A stretch of 64,000 nucleotides of DNA from Flavobacterium hibernum (GTDB taxonomy: Bacteria > Bacteroidota > Bacteroidia > Flavobacteriales > Flavobacteriaceae), in NCBI RefSeq assembly GCF_000832125.1, contig NZ_JPRK01000011.1, positions 400,587-464,586 on the forward strand. The letters are read 5' to 3'. Below the pieces are notes generated by a model. The model made no database searches and was not told the DNA's origin. It saw nothing but the letters and a program-made list of their open reading frames with translations. The stretch's first letter is position 1. Each line of letters opens with the position of its first letter. The translations under genes and the position numbers were made by a program. Shown piece after piece: positions 9,450-18,683 of this stretch.

Positions 9450-9857
9450 CTACTTCACCATCACTCCTTCAACAAAAAGAATTGGCACTTCTTCCGTATC
9501 GTTTTCGTTTATTAAGTTTGATTTGAAGATGAATTTCTTGTCGTATAAAGTGTTTCCGATGAAAAAAGTTACTGAAAATTCGTTATTTAAAACCAATAGA
9601 CTTTTTTCGATCATTTCGATTTTTACTACTGAAACAGCAGGAACCTCAACAAATGCATGACGTAAAATAGATGTTTTTTTCATTTCACCATCAATAGTTC
9701 CAAAAGCTTTTGAAACCACCATAACGCTATCTATATTAAAATCGCTGTCGTTTACAAGATAAGCATACCACACTTTCTCCATAAAATCGTCGCTCCATTC
9801 CTGAACGGCGGCTAGAAATACATTTTGCATTTCCGGGATTGTTATATCTTTTTTCAT
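9450..9857 (-). CDS. Conserved hypothetical protein next to pheS
   Basis: A 135-residue soluble protein without a signal peptide, transmembrane segment or motif that I recognise. It begins MKKDITIPEMQNVFLAAVQEW, is rich in acidic and hydrophobic residues, and ends VEGVMVK. An in-frame ATG 24 bases upstream is possible, but it falls in the flanking palindromic repeat, so I prefer the start at 9857. It lies downstream of pheS on the same strand, separated by a 24-base inverted repeat. No function is proposed. Confidence 0.65.
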   Translation of the reverse strand: MKKDITIPEMQNVFLAAVQEWSDDFMEKVWYAYLVNDSDFNIDSVMVVSKAFGTIDGEMKKTSILRHAFVEVPAVSVVKIEMIEKSLLVLNNEFSVTFFIGNTLYDKKFIFKSNLINENDTEEVPILFVEGVMVK

Positions 9858-9874
9858 ATTACTCAAAAGTTTAA

Positions 9875-9953
9875 AAGTCAAAAGTCATAAAGTCGAAAAT
9901 CATAAAGTCATTACTTTGAGACTTTCGACTTTCGACTTTATGACTTTTGACTT
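9875..9953. repeat. 24-base perfect inverted repeat between pheS and the small downstream gene
   Basis: Arms 9875-9898 and 9930-9953 are exact complements and are built from repeats of AGTCAAAAGTC / AAAGTCATAAAGTCGAAA. The 31-base loop carries a further copy of the motif (CATAAAGTCA). There is no T-run typical of a terminator, so this looks like a dispersed intergenic repeat rather than a simple stop signal. Confidence 0.75.
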
Positions 9954-9957
9954 AAAA

Positions 9958-10977
9958 TTAAATATTTGCTTTGAATTGCTCTAAGAAACGTACATCATTC
10001 TCGTAAAACATACGAATATCACCAATTTGATATAGTAACATTGCAATACGCTCTACTCCCATACCAAAAGCAAAACCATTATATTCATCAGGATTAATAT
10101 CGCAATTTTTAAGAACATTAGGGTCAACCATTCCGCAACCACCAATTTCTAACCAACCAGTTCCTTTTGTAATACGATAATCTGTTTCGGTTTTTAAACC
10201 CCAGTAAATATCAATCTCAGCACTTGGTTCTGTAAACGGGAAATATGACGGACGTAGACGAATCTTAGATTTACCGAACATCTCTTTAGTAAAATAAAGT
10301 AACGTTTGTTTTAAATCTGCAAATGAAACTTCTTTATCAATATATAATCCTTCTACTTGATGGAAAATACAGTGCGAGCGCGACGAAATAGCTTCGTTAC
10401 GAAACACACGTCCCGGAGAAATCGTACGAATTGGCGGTTTATGATTTTCCATGTAACGCACCTGAACAGATGATGTATGCGTACGCAATAACACATCAGG
10501 ATTGGTCTGAATGAAAAATGTATCCTGCATATCACGCGCAGGATGGTATTCTGGCAAGTTCAATGCCGTAAAATTATGCCAGTCGTCTTCGATTTCCGGA
10601 CCTTCGGAAACGTTGAAACCAATGTTGGCAAAAATATCTATAATTTGATTTTTAACAATCGAAATAGGGTGGCGAGAACCAATAATAACAGGTTCTGCAG
10701 CACGCGTTAAATCGCCAAAAACTCCTTTTGTTTCTTGTTTGCTTTCTAATGCTTCAACAATTGCTTTTACTTTATCTTCAGCAGCTGTTTTTAAAGCATT
10801 TATGACTTGTCCGAATTCTTTTTTCTGATCGTTTGGTACGTTTTTAAACTCGGCGAAAAAATCATTTAAAACTCCTTTTTTTCCTAAGAATTTTATACGA
10901 AATGCTTCTAGCTCCGCCGCGTTTTCAGTTGAAAAAGCTTGCGCTTCACCAATATAATCTTTTATCTTATCTATCAT
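9958..10977 (-). CDS. pheS: Phenylalanine--tRNA ligase alpha subunit
   Basis: PheS is the catalytic subunit of the alpha2-beta2 phenylalanyl-tRNA synthetase and charges tRNA-Phe. The protein has 339 residues from the second Met (a Met two codons earlier, at 10983, is equally possible). A coiled-coil N-terminal arm (about 1-90) precedes the class II core, which has motif 1 around [17 protein letters not shown], motif 2 in [23 protein letters not shown], and motif 3 in [14 protein letters not shown]. Length and motifs are normal. The beta-subunit gene pheT is not in this window. Two small hypothetical genes flank it on the same strand. Confidence 0.95.
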   Translation of the reverse strand: MIDKIKDYIGEAQAFSTENAAELEAFRIKFLGKKGVLNDFFAEFKNVPNDQKKEFGQVINALKTAAEDKVKAIVEALESKQETKGVFGDLTRAAEPVIIGSRHPISIVKNQIIDIFANIGFNVSEGPEIEDDWHNFTALNLPEYHPARDMQDTFFIQTNPDVLLRTHTSSVQVRYMENHKPPIRTISPGRVFRNEAISSRSHCIFHQVEGLYIDKEVSFADLKQTLLYFTKEMFGKSKIRLRPSYFPFTEPSAEIDIYWGLKTETDYRITKGTGWLEIGGCGMVDPNVLKNCDINPDEYNGFAFGMGVERIAMLLYQIGDIRMFYENDVRFLEQFKANI

Positions 10978-11112
10978 TTTCATTCAATAATTGAGAATAC
11001 AAATTTAAAATAAAAAAGTGAGATGTTAGAGGTTAGACGAAAGAAGTATTCTTAAACTTTATCCTCGCTTTCTCACCCAAATCTAAAATCTGCACTCTAA
11101 AATCTAAAATCA

Positions 11113-11469
11113 CTATTCAATAAGTTCTCTTTCTAAAAAATAACTTACAATCGCTTCTTTCATTAAAACAGATTGTTCTCCGGCTTTTAATGATGGTAAT
11201 TCTTCTTTTACTTTGTAATGCGGCCAACCTTCGGCATCAAAAAAATCGAATTCATAAAATCCGTAAGGCTCTAATAATCGGCAAATAGCGATGTGCATTA
11301 GGTTTAATTTTTCATCTTTTTTGAATTCACGATGTACTTTTCCGAGTTCCTGAACTCCAATTAGGTAAATTATGGCATCCAAATCTAAATCTTCTCCTTG
11401 CGAAAATTGATTTGAAAGTATATTGACGAGCTTTTCCCAACGCTCTTTTAGTTGTGTATCTCTTGACAT
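11113..11469 (-). CDS. Small conserved hypothetical protein upstream of pheS
   Basis: A 118-residue cytoplasmic protein beginning MSRDTQLKERWEKLVNILSNQFS. It is mostly helical and acidic, with a segment LDLDAIIYLIGVQELGKVHREF and a conserved-looking GFYEFDFFDAEGWPHY. There is no signal peptide or membrane segment, and I do not recognise a named family. It is on the same strand as pheS, 135 bases upstream of it, and divergent from the CvpA-family gene. The 276 bases between this gene and the CvpA-like gene contain an inverted repeat and a promoter. Confidence 0.7.
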   Translation of the reverse strand: MSRDTQLKERWEKLVNILSNQFSQGEDLDLDAIIYLIGVQELGKVHREFKKDEKLNLMHIAICRLLEPYGFYEFDFFDAEGWPHYKVKEELPSLKAGEQSVLMKEAIVSYFLERELIE

Positions 11470-11485
11470 TTTATTTATGATTTTA

Positions 11486-11559
11486 AATTTTAGACTTTAG
11501 ATTGAACAATGATTTAACGATTATTTAAATCTAAAATCAACAATCTAAACTCTAAAATT
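11486..11559. repeat. Near-perfect inverted repeat between divergent genes
   Basis: Arms 11486-11504 and 11541-11559 match over 19 bases with one mismatch (motifs TTTAGATTG and CAATCTAAA). They are built from a TCTAAAATC motif that also recurs at 11080-11110. The genes on either side are transcribed away from it, so it cannot be a terminator for them; it looks like another dispersed repeat. Confidence 0.6.
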
Positions 11560-11713
11560 TTTATTGCAAAGATACGGACTTCAAAGCCAAAGACCTTAAA
11601 AAATATAGACATAGAAAAGTTGCTAAGATACCAAGGAACTAAGTGAATGAGTTTTTACCTAAAAAAACCTCTGAACCTTTGCAACTCTGAACCTCTGAAC
11701 CTAAAAAAAGATA

Positions 11714-11721
11714 TATATTTG
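11714..11721 (+). promoter_or_regulatory. -7 promoter element of the CvpA-family gene
   Basis: TATATTTG matches TAnnTTTG and lies 24 bases before the ATG at 11746. I see no TTG at the proper -33 distance; upstream lies a repeated CTCTGAACCT motif. The element argues that translation starts at 11746 and not at the in-frame ATG at 11647. Confidence 0.45.
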
Positions 11722-11745
11722 CGCCTCAATAAAACGACAGAAAAT

Positions 11746-12297
11746 ATGAGTTTTTTAGATATTATTTTGGGAGCACTTTTAGCTTTTAGTTTATACAAAG
11801 GCATCAAAAATGGTCTTTTTGTAGAAGTTGCTTCTTTTGTTTCTTTATTATTAGGAATTTATTTAGCGATAAAATTTTCTTCCCTAATGAAAGAAATTAT
11901 TATGAAACACGTTTCCTGGAATCCAAATACAATTCAGGTTACTGCTTTTATTCTAACTTTTATTTTGGTTGTAATTGGTGTTTATTTCCTAGCAAAAATC
12001 CTTACCGGAATTGCCGATTTTGCTTTCTTAGGTTGGGCAAATAAACTAGGCGGAGGTTTTTTCAGAGTTTTAAAAACAATTTTGATTTTAAGTGTTATTA
12101 TTGTTCTTTTTGAGAAAATAAACTTCAATAATATGCTCGCAAAACAGGAAACACTAGACAAATCTATTTTTTACAATCCGATAAAAAAGGTTGCTGCTTT
12201 TGTTTATCCTTCTATCGAGAAATGGTATGATAGTTTTAAAGAAGAGCATGCTAAAGCTTCTGAAGAAAAAACCAACGAGACTTCTGAAAAAAAGTAA
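11746..12297 (+). CDS. CvpA-family inner-membrane protein
   Basis: A 183-residue protein with four hydrophobic segments (about residues 1-20, 25-45, 60-85 and 98-122) followed by a charged tail ending in a Lys/Glu-rich stretch. The N-terminal MSFLDIILGALLAFSLYKGIKNGLF is typical of CvpA-family proteins, named for a colicin V production gene near purF in E. coli; their molecular role is still poorly defined, with links to envelope homeostasis. The start at 11746 gives a protein that begins directly with the first membrane segment and fits the -7 element 24 bases upstream. It converges on the GH95 gene of the PUL. Confidence 0.85.
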   Translation: MSFLDIILGALLAFSLYKGIKNGLFVEVASFVSLLLGIYLAIKFSSLMKEIIMKHVSWNPNTIQVTAFILTFILVVIGVYFLAKILTGIADFAFLGWANKLGGGFFRVLKTILILSVIIVLFEKINFNNMLAKQETLDKSIFYNPIKKVAAFVYPSIEKWYDSFKEEHAKASEEKTNETSEKK

Positions 12298-12311
12298 TTT
12301 CCGCAACGATT

Positions 12312-12355
12312 AAACCCGACAGATTTTATCCCGAGGCTTCGGGACTGTCGGGTTT
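12312..12355. terminator. Double hairpin between the CvpA-family gene and the PUL
   Basis: Outer arms AAACCCGACAG (12312-12322) and CTGTCGGGTTT (12345-12355) enclose an inner hairpin TCCCGA/TCGGGA (12329-12344). It sits between convergent genes and probably ends both transcripts. The outer motif AACCCGACAG/CTGTCGGGTT recurs in variant form at 24218-24250, 41758-41783 and about 44371, so it is also a repeat family. Confidence 0.7.
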
Positions 12356-12380
12356 GACAAAGATTGAGTTTAGAACTATT

Positions 12381-14789
12381 CTACCAGTTTATTTCCAGCG
12401 TTTCTCCTTTTTTCAAGGTGATATCTTGTTTTTTATCTCCGAAAATTAATGTTGTTTTTCCTCCTATTTTAGAAGAAATTAAAGTTTTATCCAGTTTTTT
12501 ATTACTCCAAGACATTTCGATTTCAAATCCTCCTCTGGCACAAATTCCTTTTACATTTCCTGTTTCCCAAGAATCTGGCAAAGCTGGCAATAATCTGATT
12601 TCATTTTCATTAGATTGAACTAACATCTCGGCAACGGCCGCAGCTCCACCAAAATTTCCATCGATTTGAAACGGCGGATGTGCATCGAATAAATTAGGAT
12701 ATGTTCCTCCTCCTCGTCTTGGTTTCTCGGTTTTCTTTCCGTCTGGATCAACATATCTTAATAATTCTCTGTACATTTTGTAAGCGCGATTTCCGTCCCA
12801 AAGTCTTGCCCAAAGATTTATGCGCCACCCTTTTGACCAACCTGTTGTTTCATCTCCTTTTATTTCGAGTGTTTTCTTAGCGGCTTGGGCTAATTCTGGA
12901 GTTTTTAATGGCGTAATTTGATCGCCCGGAAATAATCCAAATAATTGCGATTGGTGACGGTGTTGTGGTTCTTCGTCATTCCAATCAAAATACCATTCTT
13001 GTAAATTTCCTTTTTTACCAATTTGATACGGATGGAATTTAGAAAGTGCTTTTTCGAGCTTTCCTCTAAATTCATTGTCTATATTTAAAACTTTTGAAGC
13101 ATTAATTGTATTCTCAAAACACTCTCTAATCATGGCTAGATCTGCAGTTCCTCCGTACATTGTTGCTCCAATAAAACCATCTGGTGCAATGTATTTATTT
13201 TCCGGAGAGGTTGACGGCGACGTAATTAAATTTCCGTTTTTATCTAAAACCATCCATCCTAAAAAGAATTGTGATGCGCCTTTCATAATCGGATAACCTT
13301 CCTTTTTTAGGTAATTTTTATCTTGTGTAAAAACATAATGCTCCCAAATATGTGTGCTCAACCAAGCTCCTGATAATGGCCAACAAGCCCAACTTGGGTC
13401 TTCTTTTCCAAAGTTTCCAACAGGATTTGTCATTGCCCAGATATCAGAATTATGAGCAGAAGCCCAGCCCTCATTTACACCATAGAAAGTCTTTGCCGTT
13501 ACTTTTCCGGTAACTGAAAGGTTTTTAATAAAACTTAAAAGTGGCAAATGCATTTCGGATAGATTGGTGTTTTCTGCCAACCAGTAATTTTCTTCCAAAT
13601 TGATATTCATGGTGTAATTACTGCTCCAAGGCGGATTTAGATATGGATTCCAAAGTCCTTGCAAATTGGCAGGAACTCCTAAAGTTCTTGAACTACTAAT
13701 CAGTAAATATCGTCCGAAATTAAAATATAATATTTCAAGATTTTTATCTTCTTTTCCTTCTGAATATCTTAACAAACGCTCGTCTGTTGGTAAATCTGGT
13801 GCGGTTGTTTTTCCTAAATCTAAAGTTACTCTATTGTAATATTTCTGATAATCGGCAATATGAGTTTCTTTTAATTCATTGAATGGTTTTGCAAAAGCTT
13901 TATTCAGCTTTTGTAGTGCAATTGATACATCATCTAATCCTTCAATTGCTGGGTTTTTGTCAAATCCATTAAAACTTGTGGCAACAGAAACATAAATAAT
14001 AGCTTCCGTCGCATCTTTTAAGCTTAAAGATTCTCTGGAACTTGTGATTTTTCCGTCCGTTTTTTTGATTTGGATTAAACTTGTAAATCTTGTCCCTCTT
14101 TCTTTTACTTCCAGGTATTTTGGCAAAACTGTATATCCGGGATTTTCATGAATTGGAGCAACTCCGGTCATTACCAAAATATTATTTCTTACTTCAACAT
14201 TTGATTTTAGTAAACTCTTTAAAGTAATATCAAAATTTAAACCTCCTTTTACACTGCTTGTCAATTTGATTGCCATAATTTGATCTGGTGCCGACACAAA
14301 ATATTCACGGGTAAATTTTATACCGTTCATTTCGTAACTAACCCTTGATACTGCATTCGAAATATCTAATTCTCTATGGTAATTAACTGCTTTTCCTTTC
14401 TCGGAATTATTGATTTCTAATGTTCCCAAAGGCGAATACGATTCGGAGTTTTTACCTTCAATTTTTTTATTTAATTCTTCTGCTAGTTTGTAGTTTTCGT
14501 TTTTAAGGGCTTCACGAATTGCCGGAAGATTTTTGTAAGCTTCTGGATTCATGTTGGCATTTACGGGTTCGCCCGACCAAAGTGTGATGTCGTTTAAATA
14601 AATTTTATCGGAGTTTGCACCACCAAAAATGGTTGCTCCCATTTTTCCGTTTCCTAAAACCAGACTTTCTTCAAAAAATTCCGCGGGTTGATTGTACCAC
14701 AAAACTTGCTTGGATTGCGCGGTTATGTTTGTGTAGAAAAAGGAGAAAACAAAAACAAAAAGTGCTTTTTTTATGAAGTTTAAGTTCAT
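12381..14789 (-). CDS. Glycoside hydrolase family 95 (alpha-L-fucosidase type)
   Basis: An 802-residue secreted enzyme, last gene of the PUL. A signal peptide (about 1-25, ending NITAQ) is followed by the family's N-terminal beta-domain (LWYNQPAEFFEESLVLGNGKMGATIFGG), a helical (alpha/alpha)6 catalytic barrel and a C-terminal beta-domain. The catalytic-region motifs TMNINLEENYW and HPPFQIDGNFGG, which hold the Asn pair and Asp used by GH95 inverting enzymes, are present. GH95 removes terminal alpha-1,2-L-fucose, or in some members L-galactose, which fits fucosylated xyloglucan side chains. I chose the Met at 14789 because the signal peptide begins there; an upstream in-frame start at 14843 would add an unlikely 18 residues. 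A 326-base gap with a structured repeat separates it from GH43. Confidence 0.9.
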   Translation of the reverse strand: MNLNFIKKALFVFVFSFFYTNITAQSKQVLWYNQPAEFFEESLVLGNGKMGATIFGGANSDKIYLNDITLWSGEPVNANMNPEAYKNLPAIREALKNENYKLAEELNKKIEGKNSESYSPLGTLEINNSEKGKAVNYHRELDISNAVSRVSYEMNGIKFTREYFVSAPDQIMAIKLTSSVKGGLNFDITLKSLLKSNVEVRNNILVMTGVAPIHENPGYTVLPKYLEVKERGTRFTSLIQIKKTDGKITSSRESLSLKDATEAIIYVSVATSFNGFDKNPAIEGLDDVSIALQKLNKAFAKPFNELKETHIADYQKYYNRVTLDLGKTTAPDLPTDERLLRYSEGKEDKNLEILYFNFGRYLLISSSRTLGVPANLQGLWNPYLNPPWSSNYTMNINLEENYWLAENTNLSEMHLPLLSFIKNLSVTGKVTAKTFYGVNEGWASAHNSDIWAMTNPVGNFGKEDPSWACWPLSGAWLSTHIWEHYVFTQDKNYLKKEGYPIMKGASQFFLGWMVLDKNGNLITSPSTSPENKYIAPDGFIGATMYGGTADLAMIRECFENTINASKVLNIDNEFRGKLEKALSKFHPYQIGKKGNLQEWYFDWNDEEPQHRHQSQLFGLFPGDQITPLKTPELAQAAKKTLEIKGDETTGWSKGWRINLWARLWDGNRAYKMYRELLRYVDPDGKKTEKPRRGGGTYPNLFDAHPPFQIDGNFGGAAAVAEMLVQSNENEIRLLPALPDSWETGNVKGICARGGFEIEMSWSNKKLDKTLISSKIGGKTTLIFGDKKQDITLKKGETLEINW

Positions 14790-14970
14790 ACGATATGTTG
14801 TTTTTAAATTTTGAATTAACCCAGAAACTTGGGATACTTCCACAATATTAATTTGTTATTGTGAAACATCGCACAAATACCCTCCAGTTTTTTTCACGAG
14901 ATTTAAATTGATTGTTAAATGTAATCTTGATTTACATCTTTATTATCAGAATATTTAAACTCAATTTGTA

Positions 14971-15087
14971 CGCGTGAGGGATAGGAGCTAGCTACCGAAG
15001 TAGCGCGGATAGCCCGACCGCATCCTGATAAGAGGGCGCATACACGCAAACTAAATTTACCCTCTTATCAGGATGCGGTCACGCCCA
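14971..15087. repeat. Structured palindromic element between GH43 and GH95 genes
   Basis: Arms 15016-15036 and 15060-15080 are exact 21-base complements (core CATCCTGATAAGAGGG). Just before the left arm there is a small hairpin GCTAC-CGAA-GTAGC (14991-15004) followed by CGCGGATAGCCCGACCG. The element is much richer in G+C than its surroundings. It is the main content of the 326-base gap 14790-15115; the rest is AT-rich and shows no gene. It resembles a dispersed intergenic repeat or a structured RNA element rather than a simple terminator, because the 23-base loop and the lack of a long T-run are atypical. Confidence 0.75.
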
Positions 15088-15115
15088 AATAATCATTGTA
15101 AATTTTATTTCGAAC

Positions 15116-16621
15116 TTAATTCGTCGCTTTGTAAATGAAATTCTTGAACGTAACCTGACCTTCTCCAACGGAAGAAAGTCCTAAACGAAGACTCATAAAA
15201 CCACTTAAAACATTGTGATTAAAGGACGATACTTCGGCTGAATTTTCAATTTTTATCCATTCTTTTCCGTCAATGCTATAAAACATATTCACGAGTTGTT
15301 GTTGTTTTTCTAAGCGAAGAAATAAATGCTTTTTGTTCACTCCTTTTTGAGTAGGGAATTGCCATGATCGTAATATGGCTAAAACATTTTGACTGTCTGC
15401 CGCAATACCAGTGTACAATTTTGTGTCGTAAAAAAGGATTAATCCCGCTGTGGCATTTCCTTCAATCTCGACCTCAACTTCTGCGGTATACGAATGGTCT
15501 GATGGTGTACATAAAAGCGGAGAACTATTGCCAATATTGTTGCCTTTTGCTTTTATTGTTATTCCGCTTGGTGTTATCTTAAATCTTTCGGCATCATAAT
15601 GATCAAAAAATTGCCATTGTGGTCGAAGTTCTGTTCCAGAAAATGTATCCGAAAGTGTAAAGTTGCTTTTGGTTGTTTTTCCTGCTGGCTTTTTTATTGG
15701 TTCTTCGGTTTTGATGTTTTCAGGACTTTTAAACCAACCGTCATTTGTCCATTCTGCAGGTTGTAGCAGTGTTTGACGCCCCATATTGTAATAACCATTT
15801 TCGTAACCGTGAAAAACCATCCACCATTTTCCGCTAGCATCGTCTATTAATGTTGCGTGTCCTTTTGACCACCATTTTTCTAAACTGTCGTTAGTTTTTA
15901 TAATTGGATTATAAGGTGAGTTTTCCCAAGGTCCTAAAGGCGATTTTGATCTGGCTGATATTACCATATGACTTGTAGCTGGCCCAGCGGTACCGCCTTC
16001 TGCAACGGTTAAATAATAGTAATTTCCATGTTTTAGCACTTTTGGACCTTCCATACAAAAACATTCTATAGACCATTCTGTTGGAATTTTCCATCCGTCG
16101 TAAACATGTTTTCCTGCTCCACTAACAGAAAGTCCGTCCTTAGACAACGGCACATAATCGCCATTGCTAAAATAAAGGTAACGATTGCCTTTTTCGTCTG
16201 CGAAATGTCCCGGATCGATATTACCAATTTTTAAATCTATAGGATCACTCCAAGGTCCATTTATATTATCGGCTGACACTACATAATTGGTTTCGTTTGC
16301 CGGAAAATAGATGTAAAATTTATTGTTGAATTTTACTAAATCAGGTGCCCAAACAGAACCAACACTTTTTTTAAGCGCGTGTGTTACGGGTTTCCAATTT
16401 ATTAAATCCTTCGATGTCCAGATTAATAATCCAGGGTAATAATTGAAGGATGAATGTACGATATAGTAATCTTCACCATCTCTAATTATGGATGGATCTG
16501 GATAATCGCCTGCAAATATTGGGTTTTGATAAGTGTCATCACTCACTTTTGCGTTTTGTTGCTGCGCATGGAGTGTAAGCGAAATTATGCCTATGAATAA
16601 GTAAACAGCTTTTTTCATCAT
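15116..16621 (-). CDS. Glycoside hydrolase family 43 with C-terminal lectin-like domain
   Basis: A 501-residue secreted enzyme, probably an alpha-L-arabinofuranosidase or beta-xylosidase. After a signal peptide (about 1-20) comes the five-bladed propeller: NPIFAGDYPDPSIIRDG carries the general-base Asp42, WAPDLVKF follows, and SIECFCMEGPKVL carries the likely general-acid Glu191. The C-terminal 190 residues form a beta-sandwich of the kind found at the end of many GH43 proteins (FDHYDAERFKITPSGITIKA). The start is only 6 bases after the stop of the acetylesterase gene, so the two are co-translated. In a xyloglucan locus the expected job is removal of side-chain arabinose. Met2 is an alternative start. 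Confidence 0.9.
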   Translation of the reverse strand: MMKKAVYLFIGIISLTLHAQQQNAKVSDDTYQNPIFAGDYPDPSIIRDGEDYYIVHSSFNYYPGLLIWTSKDLINWKPVTHALKKSVGSVWAPDLVKFNNKFYIYFPANETNYVVSADNINGPWSDPIDLKIGNIDPGHFADEKGNRYLYFSNGDYVPLSKDGLSVSGAGKHVYDGWKIPTEWSIECFCMEGPKVLKHGNYYYLTVAEGGTAGPATSHMVISARSKSPLGPWENSPYNPIIKTNDSLEKWWSKGHATLIDDASGKWWMVFHGYENGYYNMGRQTLLQPAEWTNDGWFKSPENIKTEEPIKKPAGKTTKSNFTLSDTFSGTELRPQWQFFDHYDAERFKITPSGITIKAKGNNIGNSSPLLCTPSDHSYTAEVEVEIEGNATAGLILFYDTKLYTGIAADSQNVLAILRSWQFPTQKGVNKKHLFLRLEKQQQLVNMFYSIDGKEWIKIENSAEVSSFNHNVLSGFMSLRLGLSSVGEGQVTFKNFIYKATN

Positions 16622-16627
16622 GATATT

Positions 16628-18577
16628 TTATTTACTGACTTTATACTTTTCGTTGGCGGTAATCATTTCCCAATTATCGGTTCTGAAAGGCGATGCAGGA
16701 AATTTTTCTTTGTTGTAAAGATTGATCTCAGTATCATCGTCTGCCCAACCGTAACGTACAGCTACGGGATTTTTTACATTTTCGCTTGAAACTATAATCG
16801 TGTTATTCTTGATTATCGCTTTCGCGGAATGAAAAACTTTGTCGGCTCCTGCGATTTCCAATCCTTTTACGTTGTCTGTATTATCTGAAGTTGATAATCC
16901 ACTCCCGATGTTATCAAAACTTAGAATGATTTTATCTCCTTCTACTTTCTGAGCTTTATAAGTTGGTCCGCTGTAGATTTGCTTTTTACTGTAAACATTA
17001 TTGAGCGCAATTGCAGCCAGACGCAAACCAACGTCTTGTTTGTTTGTTGGATGAATGTCTTTGGCATTTCCAATATCTGTGGTTACGGCCATTCCTGTAT
17101 TTGGCAATTTTAGGGTTTCGGCTTGTGCTTCGCGCAGTTCTGCCCAACGGCTTCCTACTTTACTATTTCCGTTCTGTTCATTGAAAGTTGATAATTGAAC
17201 GAAATAAAAAGGGAAATCACCTTGCTTGAATTTTGTTCTCCAATCTGTAATCATCAACGGAAATGCCTTTTTGTATTGATTAGCTCTCCAAACATTGGCC
17301 TCGCCCTGATACCATAAAACGCCTTGAATTGCATATGGAACTAACGGATTTACCATTGCATTGTACAATAACGATGGATAGCTATTTGGCGATAATGACG
17401 TTTTGACTACAATAACTTTGTATCTCCATTTTCCGTCAAGCGGAATTATTTTAGTTCCAAGAATTAATTTTAAATCGGCAACATCACCATAAATTCCCCC
17501 GCCTCCGCTGTTATCGACAATTCGTATGGCAATTGTATTTGTTCCTTCTTTCAGGATATTTGTTGGAATTTCATAAACACGTTTAGCATCCCATTGTGTA
17601 TTTTTACCTACTTCGATTCCGTTTACATAAGTTATGTCTTCGTCATCAATTTTTGTAAGACTTAAAATTGCTTTATTTTTGATGTCTTCTGCTGAAAGGG
17701 TTATTGTTTTTCGCATCCAGACTACGCCATCTAAATCGCCTAAAGATTGATTTTCCCATAATCCGGGAACACTGAGTTCGCCCCAAGAGGAATCATTGAA
17801 TGATGATTCTTTAAACGAAATTTCATTTGCGGTACTTACTGGTGTTCCCTGAATTTTTTCGACTCTTTCTTTCATTGATTTTGCATACAATTTTGAAATA
17901 GAATCGATATTTAATGTTGGAACTTCGGCAATCATGGTTTTAAAATCATCGCTTTTTTGAAATGCTTCTCGACTTGTCCAGGTTTCTACATTGGTTCCGC
18001 CCCAAGAGGTATTGATGATCCCGATTGGAATTTTTAATTCGGCATATAATTTCTTAGCAAAATAATATCCCACTGCTGTAAAATTACCAACTGTTTCTTT
18101 GCTTGAAATTTCCCATTTTCCGGCTTTTAAATCGTCTTTTGGTTTTCCGCTTAAATCCTGCGCTACGCCAAAATGACGAATCATTGGATAATTAGAATCG
18201 GCTATTTCTTTTTCGGCATTCTTAGTTTTAGAAACCTGAAATTCCATGTTTGATTGTCCGCTACAAATCCAGACTTCACCAACCAAAACATCTTTTATAA
18301 TGATTTTATTTTTTCCTGTAATAACTAATTCAAAAGGTCCACCGGCTTTTTCGGCTGCTAATTTAATTATCCACTTTCCGTTTTTATCGGCTTGTGTAGT
18401 TTTGGTTTGTTTGTTAAAATGTACCTCAACTTTTTCATTAGCATCGGCCCAACCCCAAACCGGAATTTCTTTGTTGCGTTGCAAAACCATTCCGTCAGAA
18501 AAGATTAAAGGCATTTTGACATTAGCGTTTGACATTATGCTAATCATCAAAAAAAGAAAGATTAGATTTTTCTTCAT
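16628..18577 (-). CDS. SGNH-type carbohydrate acetylesterase (sialate O-acetylesterase-like, possibly CE20)
   Basis: A 649-residue secreted esterase. The signal peptide (about 1-19) is followed by a beta-domain (MVLQRNKEIPVWGWADANEKVEV), then an SGNH hydrolase fold: Ser109 in WICSGQSNMEF is the nucleophile, the Gly and Asn blocks follow (GIINTSWGGTNVETW), and Asp507/His509 in KDIHPTNK complete the triad. The hydrolase is split by an inserted jelly-roll domain (about 265-375, with NPSY-type sugar-binding fold features such as NTIAIRIVDNSGGGGIYGD). This layout is known from CE20 xyloglucan acetylesterases. General annotation as sialate O-acetylesterase is probably misleading here: the neighbours point to plant glycan, and there is no sialidase. 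Confidence 0.88.
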   Translation of the reverse strand: MKKNLIFLFLMISIMSNANVKMPLIFSDGMVLQRNKEIPVWGWADANEKVEVHFNKQTKTTQADKNGKWIIKLAAEKAGGPFELVITGKNKIIIKDVLVGEVWICSGQSNMEFQVSKTKNAEKEIADSNYPMIRHFGVAQDLSGKPKDDLKAGKWEISSKETVGNFTAVGYYFAKKLYAELKIPIGIINTSWGGTNVETWTSREAFQKSDDFKTMIAEVPTLNIDSISKLYAKSMKERVEKIQGTPVSTANEISFKESSFNDSSWGELSVPGLWENQSLGDLDGVVWMRKTITLSAEDIKNKAILSLTKIDDEDITYVNGIEVGKNTQWDAKRVYEIPTNILKEGTNTIAIRIVDNSGGGGIYGDVADLKLILGTKIIPLDGKWRYKVIVVKTSLSPNSYPSLLYNAMVNPLVPYAIQGVLWYQGEANVWRANQYKKAFPLMITDWRTKFKQGDFPFYFVQLSTFNEQNGNSKVGSRWAELREAQAETLKLPNTGMAVTTDIGNAKDIHPTNKQDVGLRLAAIALNNVYSKKQIYSGPTYKAQKVEGDKIILSFDNIGSGLSTSDNTDNVKGLEIAGADKVFHSAKAIIKNNTIIVSSENVKNPVAVRYGWADDDTEINLYNKEKFPASPFRTDNWEMITANEKYKVSK

Positions 18578-18594
18578 TTTGTTTTATGGTTTAA

Positions 18595-18670
18595 ACCACA
18601 TAAGTGATATAAGAAAATTTAAGTTTTGAGTATTCTCTGCACTTATGTTTCCTTATATCACTTATATGGT
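18595..18670. repeat. Imperfect 22-base inverted repeat between GH5 and esterase genes
   Basis: Arms 18595-18616 and 18649-18670 match at 20 of 22 positions (core AAGTGATATAAG / CTTATATCACTT). It fills the 106-base gap between the GH5 and esterase genes, inside the PUL. No T-run is present on the transcribed strand, so it looks like a palindromic repeat element rather than a strong terminator. Confidence 0.65.
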
Positions 18671-18683
18671 AAATTTATTTATT

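Noticed and set aside
12364..12618. 84-codon open frame on the plus strand over the end of the GH95 gene
   Set aside because: It is the complement of a well-supported coding region and lacks its own promoter; its beginning overlaps the end of the double hairpin region.
15016..15080. Inverted repeat as the terminal repeat of an insertion sequence or an attachment site
   Set aside because: The arms enclose only 23 bases and there is no transposase or integrase gene in the window.
16628..18577. Literal sialate O-acetylesterase function in sialic acid use
   Set aside because: There is no sialidase, sialic acid transporter or lyase nearby; the surrounding plant-glycan enzymes and the split SGNH layout point to a xyloglucan acetylesterase.
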